A DNA stretch of 52,798 bases, from contig CAUJHH010000033.1 of NCBI GenBank assembly GCA_963204725.1, forward strand, positions 1 through 52,798. Reading direction: 5' to 3'. Shown piece after piece: positions 33,686 through 43,063 of this stretch (positions are counted from its first letter, which is position 1; every line of letters begins with the position of its first letter). The translations under genes were made by a program, and so were the position numbers. The notes under the pieces are model-generated. The model did not search any database, was not told where the DNA came from, and worked only from the letters and a program-made list of their open reading frames with translations. The DNA comes from Planctomycetota bacterium. GTDB taxonomy: Bacteria; Planctomycetota; Phycisphaerae; Phycisphaerales; UBA1924.

Positions 33686-35155
33686 TCAGCCGAAGGGCTG
33701 CGCCACAGTCCGACTCTCCGCCGCCTTTGTCGCCTTGATCTTCTCCGCGCCCAGAGGCCTGTAGACCTCGATCACCAGCGTGTCATCCGCCGGCGGACCA
33801 AACCGGTGCTGCTCCACCACACCCAGAATCACCGGAGGCCACGAGCCGCAGGGGCAGTGAGAGGGCGAACCCACAATTCGCTGCATCCCCTTCGTCCCGA
33901 GCATCCGCCCATCCTTGTCCTTCGCCTCAAGCGCGCCATCCGTATACGCGATCAACGAGTCGCCGGGACCAAATCGAATCGTTCGCGGGGCCGAATCAAA
34001 CTCCGAATCCGGGCATGCGCCGAGCACCAGCGCCGTCGACTGCAACTCCTCGACCGTCCCGTCGACCGCGCGCAAGAACGCCGTGGGATGCCCGCCGCTC
34101 GCGTACTCGATCGTGTCGCGCTGCGGATCGATCCGGCCGCACACCGCTGTCACGTACACCGAGTGATTCGCCAGCGTCAGGTGGACGTAGCGATTGAGAA
34201 GCCGCAGCACGTCCCCAGGCCGAATCCCCGGATCCTCAGCGAACAACCGGCTGAGCTCGCCGTGCAACCGATTCACCGTCAACGCCGCCGGAATCCCGTG
34301 CCCGGTGACGTCGACCACCACGAAGCTCAGCACCTCCTGCCGGCCATCGTCTGTCGGCGACGAGGCCACGAACAAGTAGTCGCCCCCGATCTGACGCATC
34401 GGCTCGTAGAGATAGTGAAAGTGGATCTCCCCGCTCGACCGCTGGGCGGGAAACAGAGACTCATGAATCTTGCGGGCGTCCGTCAGCTCGCGCCGGAACT
34501 CGCCATACCTCGTTGCGAGCGCACGCATCTTGAACTGCTCGACGCGTCTGGAGTGCCGCAACCAGCAGATCAGCACCCCCGGCAGCCCGACAAACGGGCT
34601 GAGCCCGATCGAGATCACCATCCGCGGCACAGGCGTCTGGCCCAGTGAATCGGGCTTTGTCCCGAGCACGACCGCGATCGCGTTCACCAGCACCAGCACC
34701 ACGATCGGGCCCAATGCCTGGATCGCGGTCCACGGCAGGAAGCTGCACGCCAGCACATGCGTCAGCAGCACGCCCCACATCCCGAATCCCGATTGCTCCG
34801 AGGTAAACGTCCAGAGCCCGATGTGCAGCAACCCATCGAACACCACAATGGCCGACGCCAGAGTGTGCACCCGTTCGCGCGACACGTGCCCGAGCAGCAC
34901 GATCAGGTACGCCGCCACGTACACGATCAGCGAGGTCATCGCGACCGTGTACACCGGCACATTGATCTTCGAACGCTCCATCGCCACGTCGCTGGTCGCC
35001 TGCGCGACCATCGCAAGGAGGCCAACCACGCTGACCACACCCGTGAACCACAAGAACCGCTTGTGCAGCAGCGAGAGCGTCTCCGCCTCGAATTCCTCGC
35101 GGAACTCCTGCGTGAGAGGGCTTGGAACCGCCGCCGCTTTGCTGCCTGACTTTGC
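33686..35155 (-). CDS. Membrane PP2C/SpoIIE-type serine phosphatase
   Basis: About 489 residues. Roughly six hydrophobic helices occupy the first half (FTGVVSVVGLLAMVAQ, VAMTSLIVYVAAYLIVLL, LTHVLACSFLPW, ALGPIVVLVLVNAI, SIGLSPFVGLPGVLICWL). The second half is a PP2C-type phosphatase domain: IGGDYLFVA, VDVTGHGIPAAL, YASGGHPTAFL and SLIAYTDGALEAKDKDG. Such RsbU-like enzymes dephosphorylate anti-anti-sigma factors. No such partner or kinase is adjacent. The GTG at 35155 has GGGAG 6 nt before it; earlier starts are possible. Confidence 0.85.
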   Translation of the reverse strand, partial: AKSGSKAAAVPSPLTQEFREEFEAETLSLLHKRFLWFTGVVSVVGLLAMVAQATSDVAMERSKINVPVYTVAMTSLIVYVAAYLIVLLGHVSRERVHTLASAIVVFDGLLHIGLWTFTSEQSGFGMWGVLLTHVLACSFLPWTAIQALGPIVVLVLVNAIAVVLGTKPDSLGQTPVPRMVISIGLSPFVGLPGVLICWLRHSRRVEQFKMRALATRYGEFRRELTDARKIHESLFPAQRSSGEIHFHYLYEPMRQIGGDYLFVASSPTDDGRQEVLSFVVVDVTGHGIPAALTVNRLHGELSRLFAEDPGIRPGDVLRLLNRYVHLTLANHSVYVTAVCGRIDPQRDTIEYASGGHPTAFLRAVDGTVEELQSTALVLGACPDSEFDSAPRTIRFGPGDSLIAYTDGALEAKDKDGRMLGTKGMQRIVGSPSHCPCGSWPPVILGVVEQHRFGPPADDTLVIEVYRPLGAEKIKATKAAESRTVAQPFG

Positions 35156-35266
35156 CACCAACCGCTCCCAACGCCGCATCGACCGATGCCGCACACGTCC
35201 CACACAGAGGTCCCGTGGGACTCAGCCGGCTACCTCCCCGGCTCCGACCATGCTTCATTGGGGAGT

Positions 35267-35869
35267 CTAACGACTTCGATTCACCCCAGGCACCCAAAGG
35301 ACGTCAGAAGCCCCATTGTCGTTCGCGACCCGCGCCATCACAAACAAAAGGTCGCTCAGTCGATTCAGATACCGGACCGCGGCCTCAGAAGTTTCTTTCG
35401 CCTCCGCCCGGCGCAGGGTCACGACCAGCCGCTCCGCCCGCCTCACCACGGTCCTGGCCATGTGCAGCCCCGCCGCCAACCGACTCCCCCCCGGGAGCAC
35501 AAAGCTCGTCAATGCCGCAAGTTCCTCGTTGAACTCGTCCATCAGCCGCTCCATCCGCTCCACCTGCCCCTCCGTGATCCGCAGCTTCGCGCCCGACGCC
35601 TCGCCAACCGCGATCGGCACGCAAAGGTCCGCACCGAGATCAAAGAGGTCGTGCTGAATCTCCAGCAGCAGCTTGACGACCCTCGCCCCCGGCGTCCCCG
35701 GCTCGAACGTTCCCGCCATCGCGATCGCCTGCCCGATCGCCGCGTTCGATTCGTCCACCGTGCCGTACGCCTCAACGCGCGGATCGTCCTTCTCGACCCG
35801 TGCGCCCGTCCCGAGCCCCGTCGTCCCGTCATCGCCCGTCCGCGTGTAGATGCGATTCAGCTTGACCAT
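35267..35869 (-). CDS. Cob(I)alamin adenosyltransferase (PduO type)
   Basis: A 200-residue ATP:corrinoid adenosyltransferase that makes adenosylcobalamin. Family features are RIYTRTGDDGTTGLGTGARVEKDD near the N-terminus, EAYGTVDESNAAIG, QHDLFDLGADL, FVLPGGSRLAAGLHMARTVVRRAER and YLNRLSDLLFVMARVAN. GGAGG lies 4 nt before the ATG. No other cobalamin gene is nearby. Confidence 0.95.
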   Translation of the reverse strand: MVKLNRIYTRTGDDGTTGLGTGARVEKDDPRVEAYGTVDESNAAIGQAIAMAGTFEPGTPGARVVKLLLEIQHDLFDLGADLCVPIAVGEASGAKLRITEGQVERMERLMDEFNEELAALTSFVLPGGSRLAAGLHMARTVVRRAERLVVTLRRAEAKETSEAAVRYLNRLSDLLFVMARVANDNGASDVLWVPGVNRSR

Positions 35870-36023
35870 GACGCCTCCATTCTGAACACCGAGCGACGAT
35901 CAACACAGCGTGCCCGGCCCGCGTCTGTTGCAACACCGACCGCGTCGCCGTACCCTCGGTGCTCGCACGCACGCGATCGGGGCGGAGCCCCGACGACCAC
36001 TCGCGCCGAACCCGGTGCCACGG

Positions 36024-37793
36024 ATGACACAGACACACACAGTACGCGGACTCACACGACTCTGGAGGCCGATCGCCCCGGTGGCGATCGACGCCTTCGA
36101 CCCCGGCACACACGGTCTTGAGCCCCTCGCTGCCCGTGTCCTGTCCGCACGCGGCCTGCTCAACGAAGAGGCCGAACGCTTCCTCTCACCTCGCCTCAGC
36201 CACCTGCACGATCCCTCGCTCCTCCCCGATATCGATCGCGCCGCCGATCGCATGCTCGAGGCCGTTGCCGCGAAGCAACCCATCGTCATCTACGGGGACT
36301 ACGACGTTGACGGCATCACCGCCTCCGCGATTCTCTATCGCACGCTCAAGGCGATCAGCCCCGAAGCTCTCGTCTCCACCTACATCCCCCACCGCATCGA
36401 CGAGGGCTACGGCCTCAACGCAGACGCCCTTAGATCGCTCGCCGCAGACGGAGCCCGCGTCGTCGTGACCGTCGACTGCGGCATCACGGCCGTCGCCCCC
36501 GCCGCCGCCGCACGCGACGCCGGCATCGACCTCATCATCACCGACCATCACAACGGCGCAAACTCCGAAGCCGAACTCCCGGGCGCGTTCGCGATCGTGC
36601 ACCCACGCCGCCCCGGCTCCTCCTACCCCTTCGGCGATCTCTGCGGCGCTGGCGTCGCGTACAAACTCGCCTGGCGACTCTGCACCATGCACGCCGGCAG
36701 CGTCCGCCTCCCGGAATCGCTCCGCGAACTGCTCATCGAGCTTCTGGCGCTCGCCGCGCTCGGCGTCATCGCAGACGTGGTGCCGCTCAAAGGTGAAAAC
36801 CGCGTCATCGCCCGCTCGGGCCTCTCGCGCATCCGCACCTCCCCCTTCATCGGACTCCGCGCACTCGTCAAGGCCAGCGGCCTCGACGGCGACAGGATTG
36901 ACACCGAGGGCGTCGGCTTCTCCCTCGCCCCCCGCTTGAACGCGTGCGGCCGGCTCGGCCACGCCGCCGAAGCGTTAGAGCTCATGCTCACCGAGGACCC
37001 CGATCGCGCCACCGAGATCGCCCGCGCACTCACGAAACTCAACGACGAACGCCGCGCCGTCGAACGCAAGATCGCCGAACAGGCCCATGCCCTCGCCGTC
37101 GAACGAGGCATGAATGGCCCCGACACCCGTGCCGTCGTCCTCGCACACGCCGATTGGCACCCCGGCGTCGTCGGCATCGTCTGCTCACGCCTCGTTGACC
37201 GACTCGGCCGCCCCACGATCCTGATGCAGGATCAGGGCGAAATCCTCGCCGGCTCCGGTCGCTCGATCGATGGCTATTCGCTCCATGCCGCGCTCCACGC
37301 ATGCGCCGAACACCTCCACACCTTCGGTGGACACGACATGGCCGCCGGCGTCAAGGTCACGCCCGCCAAGCTCGACGCGTTCACAGATTCATTCCTCGCC
37401 CACGCGGCATCGCACCTCGCGCCCGGCGACCTGATTCCTCGCGTCCAGTTCGATTGCGACGCCTCCATCCATGAACTCACGCCGCTGGCGATCCACCAGC
37501 TCGAGTCGCTCGCTCCGTTCGGCAACAGCAACCCGCCGGTTCGCGTCCGCGTGCGCGGACTCCGCATCGGCGCACGCCCCGAGCCGTTCGGCAAGACCGG
37601 CGCGCACCTGAAACTCACCGTGCGCGACGGGGCTCGTTCCGTCCGACTCATCGCCTGGAACTGGGCAACCCGTCACCCGGAAACGGCAGCGTCGATCCCC
37701 GTTGGTACGAGGATCGACGCGCTCGTGATTCCCAAACTCTCGTCCTGGTCAGGTCTGGTCGAGCCCGAACTGATCGACCTCCAACCCGCCTGA
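36024..37793 (+). CDS. recJ: Single-stranded-DNA-specific exonuclease RecJ
   Basis: A 589-residue DHH-family 5'-3' exonuclease for recombination and repair. Motifs in order are VIYGDYDVDGITAS (near residue 90), VTVDCGITAV, IITDHHNG, RLNACGRLGHA, WHPGVVGIVCSRL, GSGRSIDGYSLHAAL, TFGGHDMAAG and the C-terminal OB-like ESLAPFGNSNPPVRV. Its stop converges with that of the TPR lipoprotein gene, 22 bp apart. Upstream open frame before 36024 lacks family sequence. Confidence 0.95.
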   Translation: MTQTHTVRGLTRLWRPIAPVAIDAFDPGTHGLEPLAARVLSARGLLNEEAERFLSPRLSHLHDPSLLPDIDRAADRMLEAVAAKQPIVIYGDYDVDGITASAILYRTLKAISPEALVSTYIPHRIDEGYGLNADALRSLAADGARVVVTVDCGITAVAPAAAARDAGIDLIITDHHNGANSEAELPGAFAIVHPRRPGSSYPFGDLCGAGVAYKLAWRLCTMHAGSVRLPESLRELLIELLALAALGVIADVVPLKGENRVIARSGLSRIRTSPFIGLRALVKASGLDGDRIDTEGVGFSLAPRLNACGRLGHAAEALELMLTEDPDRATEIARALTKLNDERRAVERKIAEQAHALAVERGMNGPDTRAVVLAHADWHPGVVGIVCSRLVDRLGRPTILMQDQGEILAGSGRSIDGYSLHAALHACAEHLHTFGGHDMAAGVKVTPAKLDAFTDSFLAHAASHLAPGDLIPRVQFDCDASIHELTPLAIHQLESLAPFGNSNPPVRVRVRGLRIGARPEPFGKTGAHLKLTVRDGARSVRLIAWNWATRHPETAASIPVGTRIDALVIPKLSSWSGLVEPELIDLQPA

Positions 37794-37815
37794 CCCTCTC
37801 AGACTCCAGCGAGCT

Positions 37816-39075
37816 TCAGAGCTCGCCGGCCGAGACCATCTCCGCCTGCTCGACCGAGCCGAGCAGCACGGCCACATCCGAGTTCGCCGGATCCGCGCGG
37901 AGCGCAGAACCGAGCGCGATGCGGGCGGCCTCGTACTGGCCGCGATCGGCCAGCATGATCCCCTTGAGCGTCAGCGCCGAAGCATGGCTCGGGCTGCGCT
38001 GCAGGGTGCGCTCTACCTCCAGCAGGGCGCGATCCGTGTCTCCCATGCGCCGGTGCCACAGCGCCTTGAGCATGTATCCATCGGGACGATCCGGGGCCAG
38101 CGCGATCACACGCGTCGAGGCCGACCGAACCCGGTTCAGATCCTTGAGCACGTAGGCAACGTTGCCCAGACCGATCCACGCGTCTGTGTCGGCCGCGCCC
38201 TCGAGCCCGCCGGTGAGGAGCACGAGCACATCGCGTGCCTCGACCATCCGGTTGAGTTCCGTTAGGCAGCGGGCCTGCACGTGCATCAGGTCGCGCCGAC
38301 CGGCATTCTCAGGGTCGCGCAGCAGACGCGAGGCATTCATCTCCGCCTCGCCATAGGTGCCCACCGCTACCTGGGCACGCATCAGATCCTCAAGGATCGC
38401 CGAGTCGTCCGGAGCGAGCAACCTCGCCTCATTGAACATCACCGCCGCCATCGTGAAGTCATCACGCATCATCGCGAGGTGCCCGAGCGTCTGGCGGATG
38501 CCGGCGTTGTTCTCGAATCGCTCGGTCAGGCGGATCAGGTACGCCTCCGCCTCCTGCGTACGCCCGAGGTCGATCATGACCTCCGACGCCGCGAGCACGT
38601 ACTGCGGATTGCTGGGGTCGTACTCCGCCGCCTTCATGAAGTAGGTCAGGGCCTCCTCACGCTTGAGCACACGCTCGTACGCGATCGCCTGGTAGTAGCT
38701 CGCCTCGACGTTCGTCGGCTCCAACGCCTCCGCACGCTGCAGCGACGCCATCGCGTCCTCGATCAGACCCCTCTCGATCAGGATGCGACCGCGAAGCACG
38801 TGAGCCTTCACGACCGTCGGGCTCACCGCCAGCGTCGAGTCCACCAGCCGCTGCGCCTTCTCAAGGTCGCCGGCGCGGAACGTCTGGAACGCCATGTCAT
38901 ACTGCGTCGCGGACTTCATCTGGTCCAGCCGATCACGCGAGTTGTTGATGTGCTCCTGCGTGTACTTGCCGTGACCGCGGAACGCGTTGCATCCCGTAGA
39001 GGTCGCCACGCACGCACCGAGCAACGCCGCCGCACCCGCACGAACCATCTTCGAATTCATTGTGTTGGAAGCCAT
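37816..39075 (-). CDS. TPR-repeat lipoprotein, possible secretin pilotin
   Basis: About 419 residues. A signal peptide ends at the lipobox TSTGC (Cys29). At least ten TPR-like units follow (for example MAFQTFRAGDLEKAQRLVD, AHVLRGRILIERGLIEDAM, ASYYQAIAYERVLKREEALTYF, DGYMLKALWHRRMGDTDRAL), arranged to the C-terminus. AGGAG lies 7 nt before the ATG at 39075. It is 81 bp downstream of the secretin gene, on the same strand, at the end of the pseudopilin cluster. PilF/PilW pilotins of type IV pili are TPR lipoproteins, so this may localise the secretin. That role is inferred from context. Confidence 0.82.
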   Translation of the reverse strand: MASNTMNSKMVRAGAAALLGACVATSTGCNAFRGHGKYTQEHINNSRDRLDQMKSATQYDMAFQTFRAGDLEKAQRLVDSTLAVSPTVVKAHVLRGRILIERGLIEDAMASLQRAEALEPTNVEASYYQAIAYERVLKREEALTYFMKAAEYDPSNPQYVLAASEVMIDLGRTQEAEAYLIRLTERFENNAGIRQTLGHLAMMRDDFTMAAVMFNEARLLAPDDSAILEDLMRAQVAVGTYGEAEMNASRLLRDPENAGRRDLMHVQARCLTELNRMVEARDVLVLLTGGLEGAADTDAWIGLGNVAYVLKDLNRVRSASTRVIALAPDRPDGYMLKALWHRRMGDTDRALLEVERTLQRSPSHASALTLKGIMLADRGQYEAARIALGSALRADPANSDVAVLLGSVEQAEMVSAGEL

Positions 39076-39156
39076 CGTCAGATCTCCTGTTTGCGGGCCG
39101 AAGCCCGCGCTCGCCCGGGGTTGACCCAGGCCGTTGTTCACCCCGACCCGATCAAC

Positions 39157-41511
39157 TCACTTTGTCAGATACGCGCTCGAGAGCGTCCGGGCCGCGTGAT
39201 CGGCAGGAACGCCGAACACCACGCCCCAGGCCCTGCTCATCATCGCCCAAAGCTGTGACACACCCTGCATCGCAGCGTCGCCGCTCGGAAGCGTCCACGA
39301 CAGCTCGGGCTGGCCGTCCTCGAAGACGTCCTCGTTCGAGTCGCCCTCGGGAAGACCATCGCCATCATCATCGAACGACTCGTCCGTCATCGCGCCATCC
39401 ATGGCGTCGCTGGCCGTCGGGATCTCATCGATCGTGCTCTCGCCCTGCCCCTCGCCGCCGAGCCAATCCTGCCCGGTGAGGTCCTGCTCGGTGCTCACCG
39501 GAGTCTCGCTCTGATCAAACACATCACCCTCGAACGACGCGTCGGTGAGCGACTCCTGGCCGCCGACCGTCATTTCGCCCACCGCATCTGTGGACGTCGC
39601 GCTGGCCGAAGTGTGGTCAGTACTCACTCGTGCCGCGTCGGCCGCACGGGCCGCATCACGCGCCTCGTTCCCGATGATCTGATCGAGCATGCTCCCGCTC
39701 GGCCAGGTCTTGGACTTGGCGGGCGCGATCTGCTGACGCAACATGTACGCCTCGGGCTGGTTGTGATTCAGACGAATCGAACGCTGGAGCTTGTGCTCCG
39801 CCTTCGCCGTCTCGCCCGCGGACGCAAGACGCTGCGCCTCGACGAGCAACTGCTCGCTCTGACGCGTACGGCTGAACGGCAGCAGACCCTCGCGGCTGCC
39901 CGTCCGCACGCCCTCAACGAACTGCGAGCCCCGCTCGCCCTGCGCCGTGAGAATCGCGTCGTTCACGATCGACGGCGTGATCATGAAGATGATCTCCGAA
40001 CGCTCAACAGCATCATCGTGCCCGCGGAACGCAGCACCGATGATCGGCAGATCGCCGACAACCGGGACCTGGCGACGCGTCGCCTTCGTGCTCTCGCGGA
40101 ACAGGCCGCCCAGCACGATCGTCTGCCCGTCGCGAACCATCACGTTCGCAACCAGCTCATTGGTCACCTCGTCGGGGATGGTCACCGCCGCGCCCGTCGC
40201 GTCGGTCACGTCACGAATGACGGCCTCCGAGACCTGGGGCTTCAGCTCCATGCGGATCGTCCCCTCGGTCGTTACAAACGGGCGCACATAGAGCTGGGTG
40301 CCCGTATCGAGGAACTCGACGGTCTGCGTCGTTGACGTGTCCGTCGCCGTCGTGCTCAGATAGCCGACCTTGCGACCGACCAGGACCCGCGCCGGCTGAC
40401 GATTCAGCGTCAGCAGCTTCGGCCGCGAGATCACCGAAAGGTCTGTCACCTCGTCAAGCATCCGCAGGAAGACCGCGACGTCGCCGTTCACGATGCCGCC
40501 CTTGAACGTCGACGGCCCGTTGATGTTCGCAACGTTCGACTGAATGGCCCGTCCATCACCGCGGGCTCCGGGGATCGGCACCTTGGTCTCGGATCCGCCC
40601 GAGAGCGAGCTGCCCACGCCGCTCACCAGGCCCTCCACCGCCTTGAGCGGTCCGCCAAGCGAGACAAAGTCGGAGAAATTGAGATCGCCGATCACGGAGA
40701 AGTCAACGCCGAACGCGTTGGCCTCGTTGAGCTCGGTCTGCAGGATCGTCGCCTCGATCAGGATCTGTGCCGGGCGCGTATCGAGCGCTTGGATCAGCTT
40801 CTCGATCTCCGCCACGTTCTCCTCGTAGTCATAGATCACCAGCGCGGACTCGTTCGCGTAATCCTCGCCGCCCACCGGAGCGTTCTCCGGGATGACAAAG
40901 TTCGCGGCCCGGCCGTTCGACTTGATCTGGCCGCCGTCCGACAGCAGGGGCTTCACAAACTCCGCCGCGTCGATCGCGTTGAGATAGTTCAGCTTGATGA
41001 CCTTGCCGATCCGGACCCGGGTCGCCTCGGAGATCTCCGCGATCTCGTCCAGCGTGTACACAAAGATGAAGTTGCCCTTCTCGACATAGCCAAACCCGTT
41101 CGCGTGCAGGATCGAGTCCAGGGCCTCGAAGAACGTCACGCCGTACAGGTTCGCCGTCACCGTCGCCGAGACCGACTGGCTCGCGACAATGTTCCGCTGC
41201 GACTGGATCGAGAGCATCTGCAGCACATTGGCCAGCTCCTCGTCCTTCACGTGCAGCTCAACGATCAGATTCTCATCGACCGAGACGCTCCCCGGGCTGG
41301 GAACCACGGGTCCAGGAGCCGGCTTCCCACTCGGGGGCGCCTCCTGCACACCCTGGCCGTCGCTCCCACCGGCGAGCGCCTGCACCATGTCGTTCAGCGA
41401 CTGGGCCTCACACGTCGCAACGCCGGCGACGAGCGCGAGCGCCAACGCCGCCGAAGTTCTCCGAGCGCTCGGAAGCCCGAACATTGTCTCGCGTATTCCA
41501 TTCTGCGTCAT
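39157..41511 (-). CDS. Secretin (type II/III secretion or type IV pilus family) with long C-terminal tail
   Basis: About 784 residues. A signal peptide ends near VATCEAQS. An N0/N1-like region (LHVKDEELANVLQMLSIQSQRNI and VTANLYGVTFFEALDSIL) precedes a second ring-forming module (KVIKLNYLNAIDAAEFV, ALDTRPAQILIEATILQTEL). The secretin core has SRPKLLTLNRQPARVLVG and VPVVGDLPIIGAAFRG near residues 480-495. The last ~260 residues are unusual: helical repeat-like sequence followed by an acidic, Ser/Thr/Asp-rich segment. The ATG at 41511 has GAGG upstream. It is a multimeric outer-membrane channel in the pseudopilin cluster. Confidence 0.9.
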   Translation of the reverse strand: MTQNGIRETMFGLPSARRTSAALALALVAGVATCEAQSLNDMVQALAGGSDGQGVQEAPPSGKPAPGPVVPSPGSVSVDENLIVELHVKDEELANVLQMLSIQSQRNIVASQSVSATVTANLYGVTFFEALDSILHANGFGYVEKGNFIFVYTLDEIAEISEATRVRIGKVIKLNYLNAIDAAEFVKPLLSDGGQIKSNGRAANFVIPENAPVGGEDYANESALVIYDYEENVAEIEKLIQALDTRPAQILIEATILQTELNEANAFGVDFSVIGDLNFSDFVSLGGPLKAVEGLVSGVGSSLSGGSETKVPIPGARGDGRAIQSNVANINGPSTFKGGIVNGDVAVFLRMLDEVTDLSVISRPKLLTLNRQPARVLVGRKVGYLSTTATDTSTTQTVEFLDTGTQLYVRPFVTTEGTIRMELKPQVSEAVIRDVTDATGAAVTIPDEVTNELVANVMVRDGQTIVLGGLFRESTKATRRQVPVVGDLPIIGAAFRGHDDAVERSEIIFMITPSIVNDAILTAQGERGSQFVEGVRTGSREGLLPFSRTRQSEQLLVEAQRLASAGETAKAEHKLQRSIRLNHNQPEAYMLRQQIAPAKSKTWPSGSMLDQIIGNEARDAARAADAARVSTDHTSASATSTDAVGEMTVGGQESLTDASFEGDVFDQSETPVSTEQDLTGQDWLGGEGQGESTIDEIPTASDAMDGAMTDESFDDDGDGLPEGDSNEDVFEDGQPELSWTLPSGDAAMQGVSQLWAMMSRAWGVVFGVPADHAARTLSSAYLTK

Positions 41512-41849
41512 GACTCGTCCTCGTAGCCGCTGAGTATTCCTGCCCGCGATGCACGGGGGCCCGATATCCCCTCCGAGCCCAGATCCCGGTCCAGCGTGCA
41601 CGACCGGAGGATCCGCATCACGACTGTCGTCGTTTCCGACTCGGGACTTTGCGATGAGTCTGACGTTTGCCCAAGAACGAGCGCGTCTGACGCCAGCGAC
41701 ACCCCTGACGAACGCGCCGTGCGGGATGCGCCGGTAACTGCCCGATTCAAACACGCACGAACTGCGCAGCAGAACGGCCAGAACAAGCCCAATGCTCGGT
41801 CCGGCCGCGACACTGAATCGCCACTTGGTTCACTCTGCGCCGCCCGGCA
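41512..41849. other. 338-bp stretch without a clear gene inside the pseudopilin cluster
   Basis: It separates the small membrane-protein gene from the secretin gene. A minus-strand frame of 101 codons (41508-41813) lacks family sequence and a ribosome-binding site. No strong hairpin or promoter was identified by eye, so a long leader or a separate promoter for the secretin remains possible. Confidence 0.5.
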
Positions 41850-42110
41850 TCACTCGCCGGGGACGCCCGCCGTCGCACCGAATGCCTCGTCGGGCAACGC
41901 CTGGTCGCCCTCGCGTCCCACGTTCGCGTCGTCGACCCCGCGCTCAGGATTCGCGTAGGCAGTCCTCGGGATATCCGTCACCAGACGCAACTTGGCCCAG
42001 ATAAGCAGCCCGCACACCAGAGTCGCCGCGATCGCGCTCGACGCCGCCAGATGCCGACGCGCCGCCGCCGTCGCAGGCCGCCCACGATCGCCGCTCTCAG
42101 TGCCGCTCAT
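41850..42110 (-). CDS. Small single-pass membrane protein
   Basis: An 86-residue protein whose ATG overlaps the stop of the GspH-type gene (ATGA), which supports expression. A basic N-terminus (about 22 residues) precedes one hydrophobic helix, SSAIAATLVCGLLIWAKLRL, and an acidic, Gly-rich C-terminus. It has no recognised family. Its place between pseudopilin and secretin genes suggests a role in that system. Confidence 0.6.
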   Translation of the reverse strand: MSGTESGDRGRPATAAARRHLAASSAIAATLVCGLLIWAKLRLVTDIPRTAYANPERGVDDANVGREGDQALPDEAFGATAGVPGE

Positions 42111-42655
42111 TCCGCTTCCTGCCTTTCCACCGTCACACGGCCCGTGAACGCGTCAACGTTCACGCGATAGACCGAATCCGTGCCCGTCACCTCGATGTAG
42201 CCGCCGTTGCCCGGAGTCGTATCGTCAGGGTCACGCTGCGGGCTCCCCATCTCATCGAAGATCAGCGTCGCATCATCGTCGAAAACCGCCGCCGTGATCC
42301 GAGATCCCCCGTACACATCGTCCCCGAAATCCCTGACAAACCGTCCGCCGGGCCCGCCGGAATCGAACATCGCGTTCGCGTCGGCGTCCAGCACCCCGCC
42401 CACGACCTCGACCAGTGTGTAGCTGTTCGTCTCCGTATCAAACACAACCGCACGCGCCTCCTGCATCGCGAGCGCGTCCGACTGCGCGAGCGTGATGTCC
42501 GCCACAATCGTCCGCACCGCCGCCTGAACACGCAACGCATGCGCCGACGACATCTCCGGGATCACCATCGCCGCGGCGATTCCCAGCACCGTCACCACCA
42601 CCAGGATCTCAACAAGCGTGTAGCCCCGAGCGCGGGTGCGGGCAAAGACATTCAT
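42107..42655 (-). CDS. GspH/FimT-type pseudopilin
   Basis: A 182-residue prepilin. The class III signal is RTRARG|YTLVEILVVVTVLGI, with processing after Gly11 and Glu at mature position 5. After the N-terminal helix is a beta-rich domain with Asp-rich segments (DSGGPGGRFVRDFGDD, DEMGSPQRDPDD) that resembles GspH minor pseudopilins. Prepilin peptidase is not encoded in the window. The neighbours are two GspG-type genes and a secretin on the same strand. Confidence 0.87.
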   Translation of the reverse strand: MNVFARTRARGYTLVEILVVVTVLGIAAAMVIPEMSSAHALRVQAAVRTIVADITLAQSDALAMQEARAVVFDTETNSYTLVEVVGGVLDADANAMFDSGGPGGRFVRDFGDDVYGGSRITAAVFDDDATLIFDEMGSPQRDPDDTTPGNGGYIEVTGTDSVYRVNVDAFTGRVTVERQEAE

Positions 42656-42730
42656 GCACGGACTCCTTTGCCACCCTCGATCAATGCCGGAGCGATCCCG
42701 CGCCGCGAACCCGAAGCCCCCGCGCGCCGC

Positions 42731-43063
42731 TCACTGCCCGCCAGCCGGCGCGGGCTTCTCCTTCTGTACGGGCATCTCCAGCACCTTGACAGGCAAGGGC
42801 TTCGAGAGGCGCCGGTCGATCGCATCCATGCGCTGCGAGATCACACGCAGCTCCGCGATGATCTGCTTCCGCTGCTCACCAGCGCTGATCAGCGTCCCCG
42901 TGGACTCGGGCTGCTCGCCCGAGGCCATCGCGGGCGTGCCGCGCCCCTCTACCGCCCTTCCATCGATCCGATCCAGCACCAGCACGCCCAGCATCAGGGC
43001 GATCGCGGTGAGGAGAACCTTCGAAGCGTCGAGGCCGCCGGATTGTGCGCGCTTGGTATCCAT
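42731..43063 (-). CDS. Small membrane protein with coiled-coil region
   Basis: About 110 residues: a short hydrophilic N-terminus, one transmembrane helix (KVLLTAIALMLGVLVLDRI), an Ala/Gly/Ser linker, and a charged helix (QRKQIIAELRVISQRMDAI) that can form a coiled coil, then a Pro/Lys-rich tail. No family was recognised. The frame opens earlier at 43258, but that stretch overlaps the upstream pseudopilin gene, so ATG 43063 is used. It lacks a clear ribosome-binding site. Position suggests an accessory or assembly-platform subunit. Confidence 0.6.
   Translation of the reverse strand: MDTKRAQSGGLDASKVLLTAIALMLGVLVLDRIDGRAVEGRGTPAMASGEQPESTGTLISAGEQRKQIIAELRVISQRMDAIDRRLSKPLPVKVLEMPVQKEKPAPAGGQ

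Noticed and set aside
41508..41813. 101-codon minus-strand frame inside the pseudopilin cluster
   Set aside because: No family features, no ribosome-binding site, and it overlaps the secretin start.
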